Assembly: GCA_963843595.1 (NCBI GenBank)
Contig: CAWJLG010000015.1
Coordinates: 186,001 to 250,000, forward strand
Length of the DNA stretch: 64,000 bases
Reading direction: 5' to 3'
Source: CAIWHR01 sp963843595
GTDB lineage: Bacteria; Pseudomonadota; Gammaproteobacteria; Burkholderiales; Casimicrobiaceae
How positions within the stretch are numbered: position 1 is the first letter of the stretch; each line of letters begins with the position of its first letter. This document shows positions 25,124 through 35,000 of this stretch, piece by piece. The position numbers were made by a program, and so were the translations under genes. The notes under the pieces were generated by a model. That model saw nothing but the letters and a program-made list of their open reading frames with translations, was not told the origin of the DNA and made no database searches.

Positions 25124-25425
25124 CGGAGGCGGATGGCGTGCGAATGGAGTTCGGGAATGGCCGCGGTCGAATCGACCAGCGGTCGGGCGAGGAAAATGCG
25201 CATTATAACGTCCGGAAGTGCCGCGACCTTGCGCCGCATCAACGCGAGCGCTTCGGCGGCGGGCCGCTTTCCGAGGTGCGGATAGGCAAACCCCGCCCGG
25301 CCGCTACACGCGCCCCCACGAGCCGGGCTTCCGTTCGCCCCATCACCCAGGGAAGGGGCGGGCGTGCGGCACCAATCGCGACTGGCGAACGCGAAGTTCC
25401 GCTGTCTCAAGATCGCGGCCCCGCC
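25124..25425. other. Divergent regulatory region between ccmA and the multiheme operon
   Basis: This 302-base region separates ccmA (minus) from the first multiheme-operon gene (plus). It holds the ccm promoter and FNR-like box. A plus-strand TATAAC (25204-25209) overlaps the ccm -10 and could serve the opposite operon. The rest shows no RNA gene or repeat. An open frame runs through it in phase with the downstream gene, but its third-position base use is less GC-biased than in the gene, so I treat it as mostly non-coding. Confidence 0.5.
25202..25242 (-). promoter_or_regulatory. Candidate FNR-dependent promoter of the ccm operon
   Basis: On the minus strand a perfect -10, TATAAT (25207 down to 25202), predicts a start near 25195, about 70 bases before ccmA. 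TTGATGCGGCGCAA (25242 down to 25229) has one perfect FNR half-site and matches 8 of 10 consensus bases overall. Its centre falls at about -40.5, essentially the class II activator position of -41.5. No -35 element is visible, as expected for an activator-dependent promoter. Confidence 0.6.
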
Positions 25426-26199
25426 GTGCTCGTCGTCACCCTCGCCGCATGGGCGTTGAACTGGCCGCCGGGCGGCCGCTACGGCGGCACCTGGATGGGC
25501 TACACGTTGGGCACGATCGGCGCGCTGCTGATCCTCTGGCTGCTGTGGTTCGGCATCCGCAAGCGCCGTTATGCATCGACCGCCGGCACACTGCTGGGCT
25601 GGCTTTCGGCGCACGTCTACCTCGGCACGACGCTCCTCGTCATCGCGACGCTGCACGCGGCGTTCCAGGTCGGCTGGAACGTGCACACGCTCGCGTACGT
25701 GCTGATGATCGCCGTCATCCTGTCCGGATTTTTCGGTGTCTGGGCGTACCTCCGGTTTCCGGCGATGATCACCGGCACGCTCGGCGACGACACGCTGGAG
25801 ACGCTGCTCATCAAGATCGCGGACCTCGACCGGCAGGCACGTCCGCTCGCGCTGTCGCTGCCCGACGCGTGCAACCGTCTCGTGCTCGCGGCCTCGCTCG
25901 GCACCGACATCGGCGGTTCGTGGCGGCGCCAGCTCTCGGGTCGCGATTCCAATTGTCCGACCACCGCCGCCGTCGTCGGGCTGCAGGCGATCGGCAAGAC
26001 GCTGCGCGGCGAGCAGGCCCGCGTCAACCAGCAACTCTACGCGGTGATGGTGCGCAAGCAGGAACTGGTCGCGCGCGCGCGCCGCGCGGTCGCTCTGAAG
26101 GCGCGGCTCGACGTGTGGCTGTTCGTCCATGTTCCCCTGTCGATCGCGCTCGTCGCGGCGCTCCTCGCGCACGTCGTCAGCGTGTTCTTCTACTGGTAG
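25426..26199 (+). CDS. Diheme b-type membrane cytochrome (cytochrome b561/ferric-reductase-like)
   Basis: This integral membrane protein has about five TM segments. Two helices each carry a histidine pair separated by 13 residues: H63 and H77 in SAHVYLGTTLLVIATLHAAF, and H235 and H249 in VHVPLSIALVAALLAHVV. Paired HX13H helices are the classic ligand set for two stacked b hemes, so a quinol- or cytochrome-interacting role is inferred. A soluble, arginine-rich middle region (about 110-225) separates the two helices. The start is uncertain: GTG at 25426 is used, but GTG at 25276 remains possible. It precedes the FHA-decaheme gene by seven bases and probably passes electrons to it. I do not recognise a named family. 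Confidence 0.65.
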   Translation: MLVVTLAAWALNWPPGGRYGGTWMGYTLGTIGALLILWLLWFGIRKRRYASTAGTLLGWLSAHVYLGTTLLVIATLHAAFQVGWNVHTLAYVLMIAVILSGFFGVWAYLRFPAMITGTLGDDTLETLLIKIADLDRQARPLALSLPDACNRLVLAASLGTDIGGSWRRQLSGRDSNCPTTAAVVGLQAIGKTLRGEQARVNQQLYAVMVRKQELVARARRAVALKARLDVWLFVHVPLSIALVAALLAHVVSVFFYW

Positions 26200-26206
26200 G
26201 CGAGAG

Positions 26207-27955
26207 ATGCGACTGCTGCTCGCCACCGTCACCCGCAACCGCAAGGGACAGCCGGTTCGCGCGGAGCGCACGCTCGACGGCGATTCGTTCGCGATTGGGC
26301 GCGGCGCCCAGTGCCCGATCTACCTGCCGGATCCGCGGGTCGCGCTGGAGCACGCGACGATCTTCCGCAGCGAAGGCGCGACACGGCTCGCTGCCGTGGG
26401 AACCGCGACGCTGCTCGTCGAGGGGCATCACGATCCGGAGATGACGCTGGCACCCGGCTCCTACGTGGAGATCGGGCCCTACGGATTCACCGTCGAGACG
26501 CCGCCGTCGGGCGCCGATCTGGCGCTCGCCGTGGAACTCAAGCGGCCGCTCCCCGACGATCTGGCCGACATCAAGGTGCGCTCGCGGATGACGCTCACCG
26601 CGGCGGGCCTCGCCAAGCGCAAGCCGGCGTGGCTCATCCTCGGCGTCGTGCTCGTGCTGTTCCTCGCCGTTCCCGCGATCAACGCGGTGATCCCGCCGCT
26701 GCGTGCGTTGACGGCGAAGTTCGTGCTGTCGCCGGACAAGGCATGGAATCCGGGACCGCTGGCGGCGGGCCACTCGTCGTTCGCCAACGACTGCCGCGTG
26801 TGCCACGAAATCCCGTTCGTCCGCGTCCGCGACCGGACGTGCCTCAAGTGCCACGAGAAGATCACCGGCCATGCGGCAACGCCGAAGCAGCAGGCGGCGC
26901 TGTTCGGCGACACGCGCTGCGCGAACTGTCACGCCGACCACAAGGGAGCCGCGGGGCTCGTGCGCAGCGACGCCGGGCTGTGCTCCAGCTGCCACGGCGA
27001 CCTCAAACGGCGCGCGCCCGAAACCAGGCTCGTCGACGCACGCGATTTCGCCAGGGCGCATCCGGAGTTCCGGGTCACGTTGTGGCGCGGACCGGGCAAG
27101 GACGACGTCGTGCGCGTCGTGCAGACCGACAAGGCGAGCCTCGTCGAGCGTTCGGGCCTGCGCTTTCCGCACGTCGATCACCTTAAGTCGAGCATTCGCG
27201 GACCGAAGGGCCGCGTCATCCTCGAGTGCAGGAGCTGCCACGTGCCGGACGCCAGCGGCCGCTCGTTCCTGCCGGTGCAGATGACGAAGCACTGCAGCGA
27301 CTGCCACACGCTCGAGTTCGAGCCGGCCGTCACTTCGCGTCAGGTGCCGCACGGCTCGGTCGACGCGGTGATGTTGACCATGCAGGAGTTCTATGCAAGC
27401 ATCGCCTTGAACAACATCGCCGTCGACACGGTCGATTCCGGCGAGATCCGGCGGGGGATTCCCAGGCCCGCCGGCGGTGGCACGGTTACCGAAGAGCAGA
27501 GACAGCGCGCGCTGGCGTGGGCCCGGGCGAAGGCCGCGAAGACGGCCGAAGACCTGTTCGAGGCGCGTGTGTGCATCGTCTGTCACGAGGTGGTCAAGAT
27601 GACGGGACCGCGGGGAGGGCCGGGGGATGTTGTGTGGAACGTCGCGCCCGTCCGCGTCGCCGCCGCGTGGCTGCCGAAGTCGCAGTTCGACCATGCGAAG
27701 CATCGCACGTACAAGTGCGAGGACTGCCACGACAAGGTGGCAAGGTCCGCGTCGAGCGCCGACGTCAACATTCCGGACATCGAATCGTGCCGGGCCTGTC
27801 ACGCCGGCAGCGATCCCACCGCGAACAAGGTGGTGTCGACCTGCGTGTCATGTCACGGCTTCCACCTGCCGGGCCATGCCCCGTGGTCGAAGCGCGCCCA
27901 GGGCGGATTCGGCAGCGAAAACGCGTTGATCGCCCGGCTCGGGAGTGCGCGATGA
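26207..27955 (+). CDS. FHA domain-TM-decaheme cytochrome c fusion
   Basis: A 582-residue protein in three parts. Residues 1-100 form a forkhead-associated domain (FAIGRGAQCPIYL, then RVALEHATIF) with the conserved Gly-Arg (31-32) and His49; the usual Ser/Arg of the phosphothreonine site read Ala/Leu. Residues 141-162 are one TM helix (AWLILGVVLVLFLAVPAINA). The remainder carries ten CXXCH motifs: CRVCH, CLKCH, CANCH, CSSCH, CRSCH, CSDCH, CIVCH, CEDCH, CRACH and CVSCH. The topology puts the FHA domain in the cytosol and the hemes in the periplasm. It lies directly after the diheme b gene and overlaps the next gene by four bases. I infer a quinol-linked electron-transfer module whose activity or assembly is sensed from the cytosol. 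Confidence 0.82.
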   Translation: MRLLLATVTRNRKGQPVRAERTLDGDSFAIGRGAQCPIYLPDPRVALEHATIFRSEGATRLAAVGTATLLVEGHHDPEMTLAPGSYVEIGPYGFTVETPPSGADLALAVELKRPLPDDLADIKVRSRMTLTAAGLAKRKPAWLILGVVLVLFLAVPAINAVIPPLRALTAKFVLSPDKAWNPGPLAAGHSSFANDCRVCHEIPFVRVRDRTCLKCHEKITGHAATPKQQAALFGDTRCANCHADHKGAAGLVRSDAGLCSSCHGDLKRRAPETRLVDARDFARAHPEFRVTLWRGPGKDDVVRVVQTDKASLVERSGLRFPHVDHLKSSIRGPKGRVILECRSCHVPDASGRSFLPVQMTKHCSDCHTLEFEPAVTSRQVPHGSVDAVMLTMQEFYASIALNNIAVDTVDSGEIRRGIPRPAGGGTVTEEQRQRALAWARAKAAKTAEDLFEARVCIVCHEVVKMTGPRGGPGDVVWNVAPVRVAAAWLPKSQFDHAKHRTYKCEDCHDKVARSASSADVNIPDIESCRACHAGSDPTANKVVSTCVSCHGFHLPGHAPWSKRAQGGFGSENALIARLGSAR

Positions 27956-29838
27956 TTCGCTGGTGCGCGGCGACCGCATTCGCGATGGCCGCACTGCTCG
28001 CCGGCTGTGGCGGTGGCGCGGGCAACGGTGGCACCCAGATACCCGCGCCCAATGCGCTGACGGTTGCCGACGTCGAGCACGTGATCGCGCAAGGCGTGGC
28101 CGAAGCCCAAGCGAACAGCGCCAAGGCGACCATCGTCGTCGTCGACCGCGTCGGCAACGTGCTCGGGGCGTTCGAAATGAACGGCGCGCCGACGTCGATC
28201 ACCATTGATGGCGGCCGCGGCGTCAGCGGCGGCCTCGACGGCGTGACGCTGCCGCCGGCAGGACTCCCCAATCCGCCATCGTTCACGGCGCTCGCGGCAA
28301 TCTCCAAGGCGATCACCGCGGCGTATTTCTCATCCAACGGCAACGCGTTCACGACGCGGACCGCCGGGCAGATCATCCAGGAACATTTCAACGTCACCGA
28401 GGCCAACGTTCCGGCCGGCCCGCTGTTCGGCGTCCAGTTCAGCCAGCTCACGTGTTCGGACGTGAGCAAGCAGGCGACCGACGGGACGATCGGACCGAAG
28501 CGCGCGCCGCTCGGTTTCGCGGCCGACCCGGGCGCCGTTCCGCTGTACAAGAACGGCAATGTCGTCGGCGCGGTCGCGGCGATGTCCAGCAGCAGTTACT
28601 CGGTCGATCGCAACCCGATCGACGTGGAAACCGATGTCGACGAGCTGATTGCCGTGGCGGGCTCGCGCGGCTTCGAGGCGCCGACCGAAATCCGTGCGGA
28701 CCGGATCACGGCCGACGGGCGCACGCTGCGCTTCACCGATTCCGAGGCGCTGGCGAGCAACCCGGCCGCCGCGCCGCCGTTCGCGTCGATCAACGGCACG
28801 TCCGGCAAGCTTCTCACCGTCGTCGGCTACGGCGGCAATCCGATCGTCGCCGGCACCGAATACGGTACGCCGCCGTCGGGCATCCGACCCGACACGAGTC
28901 CGGCGTTCGCCGGCACCAACGCCTACGTTCTGGTCGACGCCGCGAACAACAACCGCTATCCGCCGAAGGCGGGCACCGACGGCCACCTCACCGCTGCCGA
29001 GGTGACGCAGCTCCTGAAGAGCTCGCTGGAGGTCGCGAACCGCGCCCGCGCGCAGGTGCGCCGTCCCGCGGGGTCCACGGCCCAGGTTTCGGCGGTGGTC
29101 GTGGACACCAACGGCGAGATCCTGGGCTACGTGCGCTCGCCGGATGCTCTGGTCGACAGCGTCGACGTCGTCGTGCAGAAGGCGCGCACCGCGGGGTTCT
29201 TCTCCAATCCGAACGCCGCCGCGGAGCTGCTCATGCTGCCCCCGGCGATCTACCTCAACGGCCTGCCGCCGTCGCCGATCACGACCTACGTCACCAACGC
29301 GCGCGCCTTCTTCAACGATCCGAACGCGTTCGCGAACGGGATTGCGTTCTCCACGCGCTCGGTCGGCAGCGTCGCGTCGCCGTTCTTTCCCGATGGGATC
29401 GAGGGTACGGGCAACGGCCCTCTGGCGAAGCCGTACAACGACTGGAGCATCTTCAGCACGGGACTCGAGCTCGACCTCGTGTTCAACAAGTTGGTCGCGT
29501 CGCTGGTCGCCGACGACCGCACGCCCGACTGCACGGGCGACAAGCGCATTCGCAGCGGCATCACGCTGTTCGGCGGCGGGTTCCCGATCTACCGAGGCAA
29601 TCAGCTCGTCGGCGCCATCGGCGTTTCCGGCGACGGCACCGACCAGAGCGACCTCATCGGTTTCCTCGGCATTGTCAACGCCGGCACCGTGCTCGGCACC
29701 GGCATCGGGCATCCGCCCCAGGCGCTGCGCGCCGACCAGCTGACACCGCAAGGAACGGGTACGCGGCTGCGCTACACCAACTGCCCGCCGGCGCCGTTCA
29801 ACAACAGCACCGAGCAAGATGTCTGCGCCGGCCTCTGA
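27952..29838 (+). CDS. Lipoprotein with two GlcG/HbpS-like domains
   Basis: A 628-residue predicted lipoprotein with lipobox LLAGC (C19). It contains two repeats of the GlcG/HbpS-like fold (Pfam 'haem-degrading', formerly DUF336). The first is around LTVADVEHVIAQGVAEAQAN and IVVVDRVGNVLGAFEMNGAP. The second is around LTAAEVTQLLKSSLEVANRA and VSAVVVDTNGEILGYVR, with a VVQKARTAGFFS segment. The family binds heme or corrinoids, or has unknown roles. No CXXCH is present. Its start overlaps the FHA-decaheme stop and its end overlaps the barrel gene by 20 bases, so it belongs to this system. A role in heme binding or partner docking in the periplasm is inference. Confidence 0.7.
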   Translation: MIRWCAATAFAMAALLAGCGGGAGNGGTQIPAPNALTVADVEHVIAQGVAEAQANSAKATIVVVDRVGNVLGAFEMNGAPTSITIDGGRGVSGGLDGVTLPPAGLPNPPSFTALAAISKAITAAYFSSNGNAFTTRTAGQIIQEHFNVTEANVPAGPLFGVQFSQLTCSDVSKQATDGTIGPKRAPLGFAADPGAVPLYKNGNVVGAVAAMSSSSYSVDRNPIDVETDVDELIAVAGSRGFEAPTEIRADRITADGRTLRFTDSEALASNPAAAPPFASINGTSGKLLTVVGYGGNPIVAGTEYGTPPSGIRPDTSPAFAGTNAYVLVDAANNNRYPPKAGTDGHLTAAEVTQLLKSSLEVANRARAQVRRPAGSTAQVSAVVVDTNGEILGYVRSPDALVDSVDVVVQKARTAGFFSNPNAAAELLMLPPAIYLNGLPPSPITTYVTNARAFFNDPNAFANGIAFSTRSVGSVASPFFPDGIEGTGNGPLAKPYNDWSIFSTGLELDLVFNKLVASLVADDRTPDCTGDKRIRSGITLFGGGFPIYRGNQLVGAIGVSGDGTDQSDLIGFLGIVNAGTVLGTGIGHPPQALRADQLTPQGTGTRLRYTNCPPAPFNNSTEQDVCAGL

Positions 29839-32002
29839 CCGGTCCGTGATCGCACGCGCCCTCGCCACGGCAACGTTGACGGGGTGGGCGGTGTTCGCCG
29901 CGGCACAGGCGCCGGCGCAGCCCGCGGCAGCGCCCGCTGCGTCCGCGACGCCGACTGCTGCGCCGGCGGCGCCGCCCAGACGTGTGCCGGCCCCGCCGCC
30001 ACCGTCGAAGGACGGCCGCTACGGCATCCAGATCCTCGTGCCCACCGTCGACGTGCATGCGGCACCGGACGCGGCGTCGTCCACGCTCGCGCAGTTGCAG
30101 GAAGGGGCGAGGTTCGAGGCCGTCGAGCGCAAGGGCACGTGGTATCGCGTTACGCTCGCCGACGGGCGGTCGGGATGGATCGGCTACGTCGTCGGCAAGG
30201 TCAGTCCGAATTTCTCCGTCGATTCGGCACCGGGTGTCGTGCGCAGCGCTCCGGCGGACGCGGCTGCGACGGTTGCCGAAGCGCCCGCCGAAACGCCAAC
30301 GGCAATGCCGCCGGCGGGGGCCCTTCCGGACGACCGGATCGTCCAGCAGCGGCCGATGGGCAAGCCGCTCGAGCCGATCATCCCGACCATCGATCCGAAG
30401 CAGGTGCCGCCGCCGGCGCCGTTCGTCCCCCGCGAGACGGTGCCGGTGCCCGACCGCTGGCGGCTGGTCGACCAGCTCGCGATCGTCAACCAGCGCTGGT
30501 ACGACCCGTACAACCCGAACACGCTGAAGGGCGACCGGCCGGTCATCGGCGAGGACATCTTCTTCAACCTCGGCGTGATCTCGGACACGGTCTACGAGGC
30601 AAGGCGCCTGCCGACGCCGGTCGCCCAATCCGCCGAGCGCGCGGATTCCAACGACCAGTTCGGTCGCGGCAAGCAGTCGACGTTCGCAGAGAACCTCATC
30701 GTCAGCCTGTCGCTGCTGCGGGGCGACACGACGTTCAAGCCGCCGGAGTGGGAGATCCGGCTCGTCCCGGTGATCAACTACAACGTCAGCGAGACGGAGG
30801 AGGTGCGTGCGCTGCGTATCGACCCGCGCACGGGGACGCGCCGCCGCGACAGTTTCGTCGCGCTGCAGGAAGCCTTCGTCGACTATGAGTACAACATCGC
30901 GTCGGTCAACTACGACTTCGACGACATCAGGGTGGGCATCCAGCCGTTCATCTCCGACTTCCGCGGCTTCCTGTTTCAGGACCAGCCGATCGGCATCCGG
31001 TTCTTCGGCACTCGCGCAAGCAACCGCTACCAGTACAACGTCGGCTGGTTTCGCCGCATCGACAAGGACACCAACAGCGGCCTGAACGACATCGGCAAGC
31101 CGTTGCGCAAGGACGACGTGTTCTTCGCGAACCTGTACCGGCAGGACACGTTCGTGCCCGGATTCACGCTGCAGGGCACCGTCATCTACAACGACAACCG
31201 CGAGGACGGCGCGAACTTCTACGATGACAACGGATTCCTCATCCGGCCGGCGGTGGTCGGCGACACCCGCCCGCACAAGTACCGCGTCACCTATCTCGGC
31301 GTTTCGGGCGACGGCCACTTCGGGCGCTGGAACCTCACGGGTTCGGCGTACTACGCAATCGGCCGCGACGACCGCAACACGTACTCGGGCACGTCCGCCG
31401 ATATCAACGCGTTCTACGCGGTGGGCGAGGTCTCGCGCGACTTCGACTGGATCCGCGTGCGCGGCACGGGACTCTTCGCAAGTGGCGACAAGGACCCGTA
31501 CGACGACAAGGAGAATGGCTTCGACGCGATTCTGGAAAATCCGCAGATCGCGGGCGCTGACACGAGTTTCTGGATCCGCCAAGCCGTGCCGCTGATCGGC
31601 GGCGGCGGAGTGGCGCTCTCCGGCCGCAACGGCGTGCTCGCCTCGCTGCGCTCGTCGAAGGACCAGGGCCAGTCGAACTTCATCAATCCCGGTGTGGCCC
31701 TGATCGGCGTGGGCGCCGACGTCGACGTCACTCCCCGCGTGCGCGTGATCGGCAATCTCAACCAGCTCTGGTTCGCCAACACGTCGGTGCTCTCGAACCT
31801 GCGCAGCCAGGGCGAGATCTCGACCGAGATCGGCACCGACGTGTCGGCGGCAATCCAGTACCGGCCGTACTTCTCGCAAAACATCGTGCTCAATGCGTCG
31901 GCCGCGATGCTTCTGCCGGGCAAGGGCCTGAAGCAGCTCTACGACGTCGACGGCAGCAAGACACAGTATTCGATCCTGTTCAATCTGTTGCTGACCTACT
32001 GA
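29819..32002 (+). CDS. Outer-membrane beta-barrel protein with N-terminal SH3 domain
   Basis: A 727-residue exported protein. An N-terminal signal sequence is followed by a long Ala/Pro linker, then a bacterial SH3 domain at about 68-130 (VDVHAAPDAASSTLAQLQEG, then WYRVTLADGRSGWIGYVVG). From about residue 230 a region of alternating aromatic strands resembles a porin and ends in FNLLLTY, an aromatic C-terminus typical of outer-membrane proteins. I see no CXXC near the N-terminus as in MtrB, so I do not assign it to MtrB/PioB. Between multiheme cytochrome genes, it is the obvious candidate for an outer-membrane sheath or docking partner. Confidence 0.7.
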   Translation: MSAPASDRSVIARALATATLTGWAVFAAAQAPAQPAAAPAASATPTAAPAAPPRRVPAPPPPSKDGRYGIQILVPTVDVHAAPDAASSTLAQLQEGARFEAVERKGTWYRVTLADGRSGWIGYVVGKVSPNFSVDSAPGVVRSAPADAAATVAEAPAETPTAMPPAGALPDDRIVQQRPMGKPLEPIIPTIDPKQVPPPAPFVPRETVPVPDRWRLVDQLAIVNQRWYDPYNPNTLKGDRPVIGEDIFFNLGVISDTVYEARRLPTPVAQSAERADSNDQFGRGKQSTFAENLIVSLSLLRGDTTFKPPEWEIRLVPVINYNVSETEEVRALRIDPRTGTRRRDSFVALQEAFVDYEYNIASVNYDFDDIRVGIQPFISDFRGFLFQDQPIGIRFFGTRASNRYQYNVGWFRRIDKDTNSGLNDIGKPLRKDDVFFANLYRQDTFVPGFTLQGTVIYNDNREDGANFYDDNGFLIRPAVVGDTRPHKYRVTYLGVSGDGHFGRWNLTGSAYYAIGRDDRNTYSGTSADINAFYAVGEVSRDFDWIRVRGTGLFASGDKDPYDDKENGFDAILENPQIAGADTSFWIRQAVPLIGGGGVALSGRNGVLASLRSSKDQGQSNFINPGVALIGVGADVDVTPRVRVIGNLNQLWFANTSVLSNLRSQGEISTEIGTDVSAAIQYRPYFSQNIVLNASAAMLLPGKGLKQLYDVDGSKTQYSILFNLLLTY

Positions 32003-32013
32003 GAGCCCGGACG

Positions 32014-35000
32014 ATGACTTGCGCTCCCGTTGGCAACCGCGCCCGCATGGGCGACCTGTATCGCGCGGCCCTGGCGGTGCTCGTCGCGCTCGCGCTGGCG
32101 GTACCCGCGCTTCCGCTGATCGCGTCCGAGGGCGAGAAGGCCGTGGCACGCACGTACACGAAGGCGCCGCCGGCGCCGGAGCGGCAGACGGCGGCGATGG
32201 CGGAGGCGAAATCGGAGGGCTGCAGGACCTGCCACACCGCGTCGGACCACGCGACGATGCACTCGAATCCGGCGGTGATTCTCGGCTGTACGGATTGCCA
32301 CGGCGGCGACGCGAAGGTGAAGAAGCCAGGCGGTGTGGACGACTACAAGGACCCGGGCTACCGCGCCGCGCTGGAAGCCGGACACGTTCTGCCGCGGTTC
32401 CCGAAGGCATGGGACTTCCCGTCGAGCGCGAACCCGGAAATCAGCTACACGCTGCTCAACCGTGAAGCGCCGGAATTCGTGCGCTTCGTCAATCCGGGCG
32501 ACTACCGGGTCGCCCGCGAGGCCTGCGGCGCCTGCCACCTGCCGATCATCCAGGCCGCCGGAGCGCAGCCTGATGTCGTCCACCGGCGCGATGCTTTGGG
32601 GCGGCGCGGCCTACAACAACGGGATCCTGCCCTTCAAGCGCGACGTGCTCGGCGAGGCCTACACCGACAAGGGCGAGCCGGCCACGATGGTCAAGGCCCG
32701 GTGCAGCCGACGCCGGCTGACGAGGCAGATGGGGATCCTGCCGCAGCTCTTTCCGCTGCCGGCGTGGGAGACGATCCCGCCGGCGGACATGTTCCGCGTG
32801 TTCGAGCGCGGCGGCCGCGTGATCAGCAGCCAGTTCCCCGAAGTCGGCATCTCCCAACAACACGGGCCAGCTGCAGAAGCTCGACGAGCCGGGCCGGCCG
32901 GACATCAGGCAGTCGAACCGCGGACCGGGCACGGGCGCTGCGCATCGCGGTGCCGGTGATCAACATCACCAAGACGCGCCTGAACGATCCGCAGATGTGG
33001 TTCCTCGGCACCAACGATCAGCCGGGGGACTACCGGTCGTCGGGCTGTTCGCGGCTGTCACGTCGGTCTACGCAAACGACCGCGATCCTCTGCACACGCG
33101 GCCGCTACGCCGCGATTCGGTCACGACGGGCAAGTCGACAGTCGGCCGACCCGACGATCCCGAAGGACCAGTCGGGGCATCCGCTCAAGCACGAGTTCAC
33201 GCGCGCGATTCCGTCGTCGCAGTGCATGATCTGCCACATGCACCAGCCGAACATGTTCGTGAACACGTTTCTACGGCTACATCGATGTGGGACTACGAGT
33301 CCGACGCGCCGTTCGATGTGGCCCGAAAAGCAGCAAGTACCCGACCGACGCGAGGAACGCCGGCAGATCCTCGACCGCAATCCCGAAGACGCGGCGGTCC
33401 GCGGCAAGTGGAGCGATCCGGAGTTTCTGCGGCAACGTCTCCCGCTCAACCCGAAGCTCAAGGACACGCAGTTCGCCGACTACCACGGCCACGGCTGGAA
33501 CTTCCGTGCCGTGTTCAAGCGCGACCGCAAGGGCACGCTGCTCGACAAGGACGGCAAGCTCGTGTCCGACGACGATCCCGGACAAGTTCAAGAAGGCGGT
33601 CCACCTGTCGTCGATCCACGTGGACCTCGGCATGCAGTGCGTGGACTGCCACTTCGCGCAGGATGCGCACGGCAACGGCCACATCTACGGCGAAGTGGCG
33701 CAGGCCATCGAGATCGACTGCGTCGATTGCCACGGCACGGCGACCAAGGCATATCCCAACCTGTTCACGTCCGGCCCGGCGGCGCAGCCGGCGGCGGACG
33801 CGACCTGATCGCTGCTGCGCACGCCGGACGGCCGCAAGCGCTTCGAGTGGCGCGACGGCAAGCTCTACCAGCGCTCGGCGCTCGACCCGAACAAGGAATG
33901 GCAAGTGAGCGCTGGTCAAGGACAGCGTTGAACCCACGCGTCGCCGACGTACAACGCCAAGGCCGCGCGGGCGAAGACGATGGTCGCCAACGGACTCGAT
34001 GCAGCCAGCGCTGGGGCGTCGACGTCGCGAGCCAAGTACGCGCACAGCGACGAGCAAGATGGACCTGCCAGACCTGCCATCACGTCGTGGACCGACGAGC
34101 TGCGCCGGCTGCCACCTGCCGATCGAGGCCAACCGGAAGACGGAGCGGCACCACTACGAAGGCGGCGAGACGCGCAACTTACGCGACGTACAATCCGCAG
34201 GTCGCTCGCGACGACATGTTCCAGCTCGGGATCGGCACGGCCGGCGAAGGGCAATTCAAGATCGCCCCGGTGCGCTCCTCGTTCGGCGCTCGTGCTGTCG
34301 TCGACGAACATCAACCGCGAGCAGATCTACATCCAGCAGCCGCCGATCGCCGCCATCCGGGTTCAGTTCGCAGGCGTTCGCGCCGCACTATCCGCATACC
34401 GAGCGCAAGACCGAGACCAAGACCTGCACCGATTGCCACCTGTCGACAGGCCAACGACAACAACGCGATCATGGCGCAGCTCCTGCTGCAGGGAACCAAC
34501 TTCGTCAACTTCGTCGGCTACAACGCATGGGTCGGCGAGGAAAGGCGACGTGAGTGCCGTGCAGGTCACCGAGTGGGACGAGCCGCAGGCGGTGATCGGC
34601 AGCTACCTGCATCGCTACGCGTATCCGGACTGGTATGCCGGCGCACCAGAAGCGCGACAGGCCGGCTGCCGACGATCCGCACGCACAGACACGACGCGGG
34701 CCGAGCGCGCTGCCTGCAGATGCGCGGGGAGTACCTATACGTCGCCGAAGGGCGCAGGCGGCATGCGCGTCTACGACGTCGCCAGCATCGCGAACAAGGG
34801 GGTGTGTCAGAAGGCATCGTCACGGCGCCGTTCTCGCCGTTGGGCCAGGACACGCACATCGCGATCGGCGAACGCGACCTGCGTCGCGCTGCCGACCAAC
34901 CAGCCGATCAACCCGCTGCGCAACCAGGGCGAGCTGATGCGGGCGACGAACCAGGAGCAGCCGTTCCACCCGATCTACAACTATGCGGCGATCACCGATG

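Noticed and set aside
25138..25425. N-terminal extension of the diheme b protein from ATG 25138
   Set aside because: The extension is arginine-rich with no hydrophobic pattern, its third-position GC bias is weaker, and it would begin upstream of the promoter elements.
29819..32002. MtrB/PioB family assignment for the barrel
   Set aside because: No N-terminal CXXC and an SH3 domain instead; barrel character alone does not justify the name.
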